A DNA stretch of 9,426 nucleotides from CADAWZ01 sp045114665 (lineage in GTDB: Bacteria; Vulcanimicrobiota; CADAWZ01). The stretch spans positions 1-9,426 of the forward strand of contig JBGUKW010000133.1 of NCBI GenBank assembly GCA_045114665.1, read 5' to 3'. Each line of letters begins with the position of its first letter. Within the stretch, counting starts at the first letter, position 1. The translations under genes were made by a program, and so were the position numbers. This document shows positions 1 to 5,907 of this stretch, piece after piece. The notes under the pieces are model-generated. The model did not search any database. It saw only the letters and a list, made by a program, of their open reading frames with translations, and was not told the DNA's origin.

Positions 1-42
1 TCTCGGATACAAGTAACCGAGAATTCCCGTCCGTTTTCTTAA
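1..42 (+). CDS. possible C-terminal tail of an upstream gene (partial)
   Basis: The first reading frame is open from the window edge to a TAA at 40-42 and would encode the tail SRIQVTENSRPFS. It ends 14 bases before the next ATG, the spacing expected inside an operon, and its base composition is less AT-rich than the rest. Thirteen codons are too few to recognise a family. The same bases also form the inverted repeat TCTCGG/CCGAGA (1-6 and 17-22), so this could instead be untranslated leader. Confidence 0.3.
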   Translation, partial: SRIQVTENSRPFS

Positions 43-56
43 AAGAGGTTAAACAA

Positions 57-1424
57 ATGACGGCAGGCACAAGAAAAAATAAATTACCAACAGGAGATAT
101 TGTCTTAGGTGGTGTTCTCTCTGCTTGTGTGCTTGTTTTAGCCCTTATATCACAATTGACAGGATTTTCAGATATTCTCACATATACGGCAGTTACTCCA
201 GTAGTCATTGCAATATTAAAAAAAGATTTTAAATTTGGAATAATAGTAAGTTTTGTTTCAACCATTCTTATCAGTGCTAGTTTAGGTTTATTTCCTTCAG
301 GAATATACTTTTTTATAATGATAATTCCACCAGCCCTTACACTCGGCTACCTTATAAAGAAAAAAGAAAAAATTACTGGAATTATATTGATATTGTCCAT
401 AATTTTATTTATCACAACAACACTATCAATCATTATGACATCATTTATAACTGGAATATCCCTTACAGATGATGTAAATAGTGCTGTAAAATCCATCTAT
501 CTCTTTTCTAAAAACACACTTGAAGCATTTCCAGAAATTGTATATGCAATATTTTCACTTATTCCCTCTGCAATAATAATAGGTCTGATGATCAAATATA
601 AAAAATTATCCTCTTCATCAGTTATTCCTATTTCAATAGCAATAGCTATTATCTCTGCACTTTTAGTTAATTTGATGTCAAAATATATTGGAATTGCTCC
701 AGAAGAAATATTTAAAAAAATAGGACAAGAAGGATTTAAATCACTATTTTTATCATCGATTCCATTTATAATTGGAGTTATTTCAATATCATATTCTTTC
801 TATCTTTGGTTCTTCAATGAATGGATTTCAGCAAGATTAAAAATAACAGAAAAAAAGCCATTGGGAAATGGAATAATAGAATTAATAGAATACCCAAAAT
901 ATTTTGCTTATATATTTATAATTTCTCTTTCGATATTTATTATAACATCAATAACAAAAACAAGCCTCACAATAACTATTTTTAATAATACAAAAATAAA
1001 TTTGCTCTCAGGTTTAATGTTGAATATATTCCTATTTTTAGGATTTTTATTATTTATAAAGGGAATGTTCATTTTAAGAGATTTTGTATTTACAAAAATA
1101 AAAAGTTTTCCAATGAGATTATTAACAGTATTGATGTTGATGACTATATTATCACCATTCCCAATAGCGATAGGTTGGTATGTATGTTTTAAAGGAGCTA
1201 AAATCATAATTGAAACAGCTCATGCTCTAAATCCAGATGTATCAAATGACAATGTAAAATTTAAAATTGTTGAATATGAAAAAACAGAAGAATCACAAGA
1301 AGGATATATAAACCAACCACAAAAAGAAGATACAAAAAAAGAAAAATCGAAAAAAAAATTAAAAAACATCACAAGAGCAGTAAACAATTCAGAAAAAAAA
1401 TCAAAGAAAAATAAAAAAAGATGA
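57..1424 (+). CDS. DUF2232/YybS-like polytopic membrane protein
   Basis: This is a 455-aa integral membrane protein. About ten or eleven hydrophobic segments can be seen, roughly at residues 14-34, 40-54, 59-78, 81-100, 107-134, 158-178, 188-206, 227-253, 282-300, 314-336 and 352-378. An N-terminal GG-L-A hydrophobic start, an early proline after the second segment, the pattern around PPALTLGYLIKKK (91-103) and the final G-F-L-F-I-K-G stretch resemble the DUF2232 (YybS) family, a poorly understood group related to ECF-transporter S components. The last 55 residues are a soluble, very lysine-rich tail, probably cytoplasmic. The ATG at 57 has an AGAGG eight bases upstream. The frame is open upstream to the window edge, so a longer start cannot be fully excluded. 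No substrate or partner is evident. The family call is from remembered sequence character, without a profile search. Confidence 0.65.
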   Translation: MTAGTRKNKLPTGDIVLGGVLSACVLVLALISQLTGFSDILTYTAVTPVVIAILKKDFKFGIIVSFVSTILISASLGLFPSGIYFFIMIIPPALTLGYLIKKKEKITGIILILSIILFITTTLSIIMTSFITGISLTDDVNSAVKSIYLFSKNTLEAFPEIVYAIFSLIPSAIIIGLMIKYKKLSSSSVIPISIAIAIISALLVNLMSKYIGIAPEEIFKKIGQEGFKSLFLSSIPFIIGVISISYSFYLWFFNEWISARLKITEKKPLGNGIIELIEYPKYFAYIFIISLSIFIITSITKTSLTITIFNNTKINLLSGLMLNIFLFLGFLLFIKGMFILRDFVFTKIKSFPMRLLTVLMLMTILSPFPIAIGWYVCFKGAKIIIETAHALNPDVSNDNVKFKIVEYEKTEESQEGYINQPQKEDTKKEKSKKKLKNITRAVNNSEKKSKKNKKR

Positions 1425-1432
1425 AATTTTTT

Positions 1433-1462
1433 TTTACATTTTTGGGACAATTATGGTATAAT
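1433..1462 (+). promoter_or_regulatory. sigma70-type promoter for the secreted protein at 1499
   Basis: A -35 TTTACA (1433-1438) and a perfect extended -10 TGGTATAAT (1454-1462; TATAAT 1457-1462) are separated by 18 bp. A second overlapping TATAAT lies at 1462-1467. Transcription would start near 1469, about 30 bases before the ATG at 1499. The -35 sits just past the stop of the upstream membrane-protein gene, so the downstream gene probably has its own transcript. Confidence 0.75.
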
Positions 1463-1486
1463 ATAATTATGAAATCCTCAAAAAAT

Positions 1487-1494
1487 AAGGAGGG
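1487..1494 (+). promoter_or_regulatory. ribosome binding site deciding the start at 1499
   Basis: AAGGAGGG ends four bases before the ATG at 1499. It is the strongest Shine-Dalgarno in the neighbourhood. It selects this ATG over the in-frame upstream ATGs at 1421 and 1469, which have no comparable site and lie at or upstream of the predicted transcription start. Confidence 0.8.
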
Positions 1495-1498
1495 AAAA

Positions 1499-2650
1499 AT
1501 GAAAATTTATAGAGCTATAATATTTATATTTTTATTTATAGGTTTATTTACACTACAAGCACAGGCAGCTGCAAGACTTTCAGGCAAAATATTATCTGTA
1601 AAAAATGGAGTTTATACTGTTGAACTTGGAGATGGCTCAAAAGTTGACATAAAGCTACAAAGCGGTGGAAAATCAATGAGAGGTCAAGGAATAGGAGCTT
1701 TCAGAACTGGAGAGACAGCTGTATTTAATGTTATAAGTGCATTAAATGACTCTCCTCTTTTAGCAGATGCAATAATGGATGTTGCTTATGCAAACCAAAA
1801 TTCTACAAGTGCATATACAATGTTGAGAAACACAAAAATTGGTGGATTTGCAACAGCAGCAGGACCAGCTCCTATGGGAGGACAAAGACCAGATGCAGTT
1901 GGAAGAATAGGTACAGGTGGAAGCAAAAATTTAAGCCCTGCTCCAAAGGTAAATGTTCCATTTACAGCAGCACCTGCTCCAATGGGTTCTCCAGTAATAG
2001 GTCAAGCATTGACAAATGGCGGAAATAATCCAATGCCACAATCAAACTTTTTCAATCAACAGAATCAAAATGGACTTAACCAAAACACTATGAATTCCCC
2101 ATTAAATCCAATGAATCCAGAAGCTCCTTCTGGTATGTTCCAACAACCAAATGGAATGGGTATGCCACAGGCAAATGATCCAATGATGAATTTGACAATG
2201 GGAACAGCAGACCCAAGCTCACTCATACTTGGAGGCAAAAAAAATACTGCAGAAGGAATGATATATGGAACTGGAGTACAGGGTCAAAACAATATGGATC
2301 CTACAAGAATGTTTATGGGTAAAAATGACGATGATGATGAAGACGAAAGTGATGGACTCGAAGCATTAAATCCTGCAAATATAAATGGAATGGCTGGTCA
2401 ACAAATAAACACATCTGGAAAAATAATGAATGTTGATATGTCAAAAGGAATTATATTCTATATGTCTGCAAATGCCCCAGGAATGCAAGAATTAGGTAGT
2501 GTTATGATAAGTCCAGCAACAATATTACTCGATGGCAGAACAGGTCAAGCAATCTCAATTCAAGACATAAAACCTGGTATGAATATGCAGGTAAGTGGAA
2601 TGCAACAAAACGGCACAATAAAAGCTACAAAAATAACAGTAATACCATAA
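1499..2650 (+). CDS. secreted Asn/Met/Pro-rich protein with DUF5666-like C-terminal domain
   Basis: This is a 383-aa exported protein of unknown function. Residues 1-23 are a classic Sec signal peptide (K2, R5, a hydrophobic run, then AQA for cleavage near 23/24). A small beta-rich region starting SGKILSVKNG (28-37) runs to about residue 98. Residues 99-300 are low-complexity, rich in Asn, Gln, Gly, Pro and Met, and end in an acidic run DDDDEDESD (277-285). The C-terminus (303-383) has the DUF5666 pattern: SGKI-xx-V, a strand ending in T-I-L-L-D-G, IKPGMNMQVSG (357-367) and a final GTIKATKITV. The N-terminal region looks like a diverged copy of the same fold. The in-frame ATG at 1421 overlaps the previous stop, but promoter, SD and signal peptide all favour 1499. 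It is likely periplasmic or surface-located (inference). Confidence 0.75.
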   Translation: MKIYRAIIFIFLFIGLFTLQAQAAARLSGKILSVKNGVYTVELGDGSKVDIKLQSGGKSMRGQGIGAFRTGETAVFNVISALNDSPLLADAIMDVAYANQNSTSAYTMLRNTKIGGFATAAGPAPMGGQRPDAVGRIGTGGSKNLSPAPKVNVPFTAAPAPMGSPVIGQALTNGGNNPMPQSNFFNQQNQNGLNQNTMNSPLNPMNPEAPSGMFQQPNGMGMPQANDPMMNLTMGTADPSSLILGGKKNTAEGMIYGTGVQGQNNMDPTRMFMGKNDDDDEDESDGLEALNPANINGMAGQQINTSGKIMNVDMSKGIIFYMSANAPGMQELGSVMISPATILLDGRTGQAISIQDIKPGMNMQVSGMQQNGTIKATKITVIP

Positions 2651-2683
2651 TAAAAATCTAATTATAGTTTTGGGGTAAAAAAC

Positions 2684-2688
2684 AGAGG
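2684..2688 (+). promoter_or_regulatory. ribosome binding site for a TTG start
   Basis: AGAGG lies six bases before TTG at 2695-2697. The decamer AGAGGTTAAA here (2684-2693) is identical to that before the first gene (44-53). An in-frame TAG at 2665-2667 with no ATG between it and the TTG, plus no ATG downstream until codon 28 inside the first membrane segment, support initiation at TTG. Confidence 0.7.
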
Positions 2689-2694
2689 TTAAAA

Positions 2695-3864
2695 TTGGAT
2701 AATCAAGATATAAAAACAAAAGCGGCGAAAGTTTGGTATGCAATAGGTGTATTAATTTTAACATTTATCATATTAATGATAATGTTCAACTTCAAGAATA
2801 TAATATCACTGATAATAATCTGTATTTTATTGTCTTATGTGATGATGCCTTTTATATCTTTTTTCTCAAATCCTATAGATATAAGGATTCCAGAAAATTT
2901 ATCTATTGGAAAATTAAATATAAAATTGCCATTAATTGGTGGCAAAAATATAAAAACGAAAAAAGGTCTTTCTCGAGTTACATCAATAAGTTTGACATTT
3001 ATTTTGTTTATAACAACATTAGTTCTTGTTGTTACAATTATAACTCCAATCATAAAACATGAAATAAAAAATCTCTATGACAACAGAGAACATTATAAAA
3101 ATATAATAGATAGAGAATATAAAAAAGCAGATAAATATCTCGATAGTCATATTCCAAAATCACTTATAAAATATAAAGAAGAATCAAAAAAGAACTTAAA
3201 TATAGAAAATATTGCAACATATCTAAAAAATATTGTAGAATCTATAATGCCTGCAGTAACAAATTTTATGGGTTCTGTTTCACATCTTCTTTTGATACCA
3301 TTCGCAACATTTTATATATTGATGGATTATGATACATATCAAGTAGCACTGATGTCGCTTATTCCTAAAAACAGAAAAAAAGAAGTTACAAGCCTTTTAA
3401 CAGAAATAGATGTTATGTTAAAACAATATATAAAAGGTCAAATTCTTGTCTGTTTTATAATAGGAGCTTCTATCACAATCGCAATGTGGTTATTACAAAT
3501 TCCTTATGCACTAATAATCGGCACATTTGCAGGATGTATAGATGTTATTCCCTACATAGGTGTTATAGTAAGTCTTATACCAGCCGTTCTCTTGGCTCTT
3601 ATGAAAAGTCCAATACATGCAATCTTAACTCTCGGCATATTGTATTTTATTCATTGGCTTGAAGGACATGTGATTATTCCAAACATAATGGGACAAAGCG
3701 TAAAATTACCTCCATTGACAATAATTATAGCATTGATCATCGGAGCTGAAGTTATGGGAATTATAGGAATGTTCCTCGCTGTTCCAATAGCTGCTATTTT
3801 GAGAGTTGTCATTGAATTTTATATCAAAAAGAGAATAGAAAAGGAAGAAGCTTCAATTATATAA
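2695..3864 (+). CDS. AI-2E family transporter (PerM/TqsA-like permease)
   Basis: This is a 389-aa polytopic inner-membrane protein of the AI-2E transporter family (PF01594), the usual family length. Two hydrophobic segments occupy about 13-55, another lies at 96-120, and a soluble helical region at 121-185 matches the family's central loop. Diagnostic stretches are FATFYILMDYD (203-213), YIKGQILVCFIIG (245-257), IDVIPYIGVIVSLIPA (282-297), HWLEGHVIIPNIMGQ (320-334) and GIIGMFLAVPIAAILR (355-370). Members have been linked to autoinducer-2 export, Na+/H+ exchange or other solute efflux, so the substrate cannot be inferred here. Initiation is at a TTG codon with a clear AGAGG. It lies 44 bases after the secreted-protein gene with no visible terminator between, so cotranscription is likely. 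Confidence 0.92.
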   Translation: MDNQDIKTKAAKVWYAIGVLILTFIILMIMFNFKNIISLIIICILLSYVMMPFISFFSNPIDIRIPENLSIGKLNIKLPLIGGKNIKTKKGLSRVTSISLTFILFITTLVLVVTIITPIIKHEIKNLYDNREHYKNIIDREYKKADKYLDSHIPKSLIKYKEESKKNLNIENIATYLKNIVESIMPAVTNFMGSVSHLLLIPFATFYILMDYDTYQVALMSLIPKNRKKEVTSLLTEIDVMLKQYIKGQILVCFIIGASITIAMWLLQIPYALIIGTFAGCIDVIPYIGVIVSLIPAVLLALMKSPIHAILTLGILYFIHWLEGHVIIPNIMGQSVKLPPLTIIIALIIGAEVMGIIGMFLAVPIAAILRVVIEFYIKKRIEKEEASII

Positions 3865-3944
3865 AATCTTGTTTTCTGCTTTTATTTTTTCTACTACTTT
3901 ATTTTCTGCTTAATGTTACTTTGTTATGATCAGCTCATTCTAAA

Positions 3945-3985
3945 CACAATTATTTTTTATAAAATTTTATTAAAAAATAATTGTG
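3945..3985. terminator. near-perfect 41-nt palindrome between convergent genes, possible bidirectional terminator
   Basis: The 15-base arm CACAATTATTTTTTA (3945-3959) is perfectly complementary to TAAAAAATAATTGTG (3971-3985). The 11-base centre TAAAATTTTAT is itself almost palindromic, so nearly the whole element can pair. It sits between the 3' ends of the plus-strand permease and the minus-strand HsdS gene, where a shared terminator is expected. It has no GC-rich stem and only a short U run (UUU) on the minus-strand side, so the terminator call is inference. It could instead be a small mobile-element remnant. Confidence 0.45.
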
Positions 3986-3992
3986 ATGTCAT
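3957..3992 (-). other. 11-codon frame with a perfect SD, possible truncated gene start
   Basis: On the minus strand an exact GGAGG (4000-4004) lies seven bases before an ATG at 3992. This ATG overlaps the stop of the preceding mini-frame as ATGA. The frame reads MTSQLFFNKIL and stops inside the palindrome. A good start signal with almost no gene behind it suggests the start of a gene whose body was lost, or a leader peptide. It may also be chance. Confidence 0.25.
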
Positions 3993-4090
3993 TCCAAATC
4001 CTCCAAAACTTTATTAAATTTGCTAAATAGTGCGTTTTTCAAAAATTGATTTTCATAACCCAAACAGGCTCTATTTAGAGGCGATGTCAT
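3989..4090 (-). CDS. possible 33-aa small protein or gene remnant overlapping the hsdS stop
   Basis: Directly after HsdS, the stop and a new ATG overlap as TAATG (minus strand), the arrangement used for stop-restart coupling. The frame runs 33 codons, beginning MTSPLNRACLGYENQ and ending KVLEDLE, to a TGA at 3989-3991. Its codon content looks protein-like rather than poly-A/T noise. I do not recognise the family. It may be a genuine small protein, or the first exposed part of a longer gene truncated by a downstream deletion. Confidence 0.3.
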   Translation of the reverse strand: MTSPLNRACLGYENQFLKNALFSKFNKVLEDLE

Positions 4091-5907
4091 TATTTCCTTT
4101 CAAATTTCAACAGTTCGTCTCGATAGTAGTCATATTGTTTTTTCCGTTTTTCGATTTCTGCAGGCAAGCCTTCTTGTAAATCATTTGTATATCTCTCAAA
4201 ATTGTCCAAAATATCAACTATTCTTTTTTGTATGTCAATTGGTGGAAGTGGAATAACAAAATCATCTGTATCAGGTGTAGCAATTTGAGGCATTGCCCCT
4301 CTAACACTTTTCTTTATAAAATAATCTAAATTATTACACAAATAATAATAAATAAATTTTAAATTAATTTGTTTTGAATTTTGAGAATATGACCAAAGCT
4401 CATTTTTATGTGTAAATGGTTTGTCGTAATATTCAAAATCCACTTTGCCACGAGATTTAACTATAATACTTGGAACATCAATTATATTTGCATTTGGAAT
4501 ATCTTCATAATTTACATTTGCAATAGTATTTCCACCTGCAAAAATACGAATTTCCCCATTATCTTTGTTAAGTTCTTTCATTTGAAAAGCTGTTATATTT
4601 ATACCTTTTTGTCGTTTACAAATACTTTTTAACTTTACAGGAGCATATCCGTAAACATAAGTATAGAGCTTAATCAAGTTAGAAATTATCTGAGTGAGTG
4701 AGTGAGTGAGTGAGTGAGTGAGTGAGTGAGTGAGTGAGTGAGTGAGTGAGTGAGTGAGCAAATCAGAATTTTCAACTTCTGTCAAGCCCAAGCCCTCAAT
4801 TTCTTTTTCAATCTTAGCTATATCTATTGGCTCAAATGTCAACAATTTATCTCGATAATAATTGTACTGTTTCTTTCTCGCTTCTATCTCAGCAGGAAGA
4901 CCTATTTGTAAATCGTTTGTGTATTTATCGAAATTGTCCAAGATGTCAACGATTCTTTTTTGGGTATCAAGTGAAGGAATTGGAATAACAAAATCAGTAA
5001 GCATATTTCTTCTAATTGATTTGACAGTTCCTAAAAAAACTTTTTTAGAAATATAATCATAAAAAGAATTCATCATATAATAATAAACAAATTTTGGTAA
5101 TGAATCATTTGTTATTATATGTATTCTATAAGCTCTTTGGTGTAAAGCATATTTTCCCTCAACATAATGAAAAATTTTTCCTACTCCTACACCATCTCCT
5201 GAAGTTACAATTGCAGTTTCATCAAACTCAAAATCATTTTTTCTTCTAACTATAGGAGAACGAACAAAGAATGGATATAATCCTTCTTCAAGCTGTTCAT
5301 CTGTATTACTGCTACCTGTTCCAATTTCTGCAACTTCCCCTAACTTTATAATTTTTACATCTTCTCCAAAAGTCAGCAATTTATCCCTATAATAAGCATA
5401 TTGTTTTTTACGGAGTTCTTGTTCCTTTATTAATTCCTTTATTAGTTCCGTAAATGTGTCGAGTATCCGCACTATTTCAGCTTGGACTTCCAAAGGCGGA
5501 ATTGGAATTTCAATATCACTTAATATTTTTTTTGTTAATGCAGGTCGAGCTGTTGGTGAAGTATTTAATTTTTCTATATGCTCATTACAAATAACATAAT
5601 ATAAAAAACGAGGAATTATTAAAGATTCATTTATTTCAGTATAATAAATAGTATCTGTATTCCAAAAGGGAGTATCTACATAAAAAACATTTTGTATAGA
5701 ACCCTTACGAGGAAGAAGAACTGTTATTTTATTATAAACATATTCATCAACATAATCAATTATTCCGCCTGTTCCATAAACAGGAATCTTTCCCTTATTT
5801 AAATGTTTATAATCTTTACCATGTTTTATTTCAACAACTTCCCCTAACTTTTTAAACTCAACACCATTGGGACACAATTCATTTTTTAATTTTAGTAAAT
5901 TTGCCAT
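4090..5907 (-). CDS. hsdS: type I restriction-modification specificity subunit (HsdS), three-domain, with tetranucleotide tract
   Basis: HsdS selects the DNA target for the type I methyltransferase/endonuclease. A standard subunit is about 400 aa with two target recognition domains (TRDs); this one is 605 aa with three TRD-plus-helix units. Unit 1: TRD about 17-135, conserved helix PLEVQAEIVRILD to YYRDKLLTF (138-180). Unit 2: TRD about 187-308, helix 309-359. Unit 3: TRD about 421-551, helix 552-603. Units 2 and 3 are joined by a linker and five LTHS repeats plus LTQ (384-406), from 17 tetranucleotide copies. Minus-strand AGAGGA (5912-5917) four bases before ATG supports the start. No hsdM or hsdR flanks it; neighbours are housekeeping genes on the opposite strand. 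It is intact in the present phase, but a one-unit slip would truncate it at about 405-410 aa. The HsdS call is firm; partner and target site are unknown. Confidence 0.93.
   Translation of the reverse strand: MANLLKLKNELCPNGVEFKKLGEVVEIKHGKDYKHLNKGKIPVYGTGGIIDYVDEYVYNKITVLLPRKGSIQNVFYVDTPFWNTDTIYYTEINESLIIPRFLYYVICNEHIEKLNTSPTARPALTKKILSDIEIPIPPLEVQAEIVRILDTFTELIKELIKEQELRKKQYAYYRDKLLTFGEDVKIIKLGEVAEIGTGSSNTDEQLEEGLYPFFVRSPIVRRKNDFEFDETAIVTSGDGVGVGKIFHYVEGKYALHQRAYRIHIITNDSLPKFVYYYMMNSFYDYISKKVFLGTVKSIRRNMLTDFVIPIPSLDTQKRIVDILDNFDKYTNDLQIGLPAEIEARKKQYNYYRDKLLTFEPIDIAKIEKEIEGLGLTEVENSDLLTHSLTHSLTHSLTHSLTHSLTQIISNLIKLYTYVYGYAPVKLKSICKRQKGINITAFQMKELNKDNGEIRIFAGGNTIANVNYEDIPNANIIDVPSIIVKSRGKVDFEYYDKPFTHKNELWSYSQNSKQINLKFIYYYLCNNLDYFIKKSVRGAMPQIATPDTDDFVIPLPPIDIQKRIVDILDNFERYTNDLQEGLPAEIEKRKKQYDYYRDELLKFERK
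4099..4254 (-). repeat. third HsdS conserved helical region, copy of 4831-4983
   Basis: This stretch encodes residues 552-603 (PLPPIDIQKRIVDILDNF through QYDYYRDELLKF). Over 54 aligned positions starting at FVIP, I count 43 identities with the second helical region; the DNA is also visibly similar. Such direct repeats within or between hsdS genes are typical sites of domain-swapping recombination. Confidence 0.85.
4691..4758. repeat. 17 perfect copies of TGAG (coding strand CTCA) inside hsdS
   Basis: The 68-base run contains 17 uninterrupted TGAG units, bounded by C at 4690 and C at 4759. On the coding strand three units (12 bases) encode LTHS, giving five LTHS plus LT and the start of Q. 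Because four is not a multiple of three, one-unit changes shift the frame. By direct translation, 16 units end with L-R-stop and 18 units with D-N-F-stop just after the tract; 14 or 20 units stay open. Long perfect tetranucleotide tracts of this sort are classic slipped-strand phase-variation elements. Confidence 0.97.
4831..4983 (-). repeat. second HsdS conserved helical region, copy of 4099-4254
   Basis: This stretch encodes residues 309-359 (PIPSLDTQKRIVDILDNF region through YYRDKLLTFE). It ends at the point where a normal HsdS would end. A more diverged first copy lies at 5368-5502 (residues 136-180), lacking the YTNDLQ-GLPAEIE segment shared by copies two and three. Confidence 0.85.

Noticed and set aside
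1220..1450. Minus-strand Phe-rich reading frame
   Set aside because: It is the shadow of the lysine-rich tail of the membrane protein (AAA read as TTT) and has no start signal or family resemblance. Other opposite-strand frames over the coding genes were rejected likewise.
1421..1498. Longer start of the secreted protein at the ATGA overlap
   Set aside because: It would place 26 unrelated residues before a perfect signal peptide, has no good SD, and lies upstream of the predicted transcription start.
3872..3911. Direct repeat TTTTCTGCTT (3872-3881 and 3902-3911)
   Set aside because: It is short and T-rich in a T-rich intergenic stretch, with no associated element. Chance is a sufficient explanation.
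4022..4080. Inverted CTAAATAG/CTATTTAG pair as mobile-element ends
   Set aside because: Only eight AT-rich bases match, they sit inside the 33-codon frame, and there is no transposase or matching copy at the other end of hsdS.
4691..4758. CRISPR-like or satellite array
   Set aside because: The unit is only four bases with no spacers, and it lies inside an open hsdS frame. It is a simple sequence repeat.
4384..5907. Invertible hsdS locus (shufflon-type)
   Set aside because: I found no inverted copies of the TRD or helical regions and no recombinase gene. The repeated regions are all in direct orientation, so inversion is not supported within this window.
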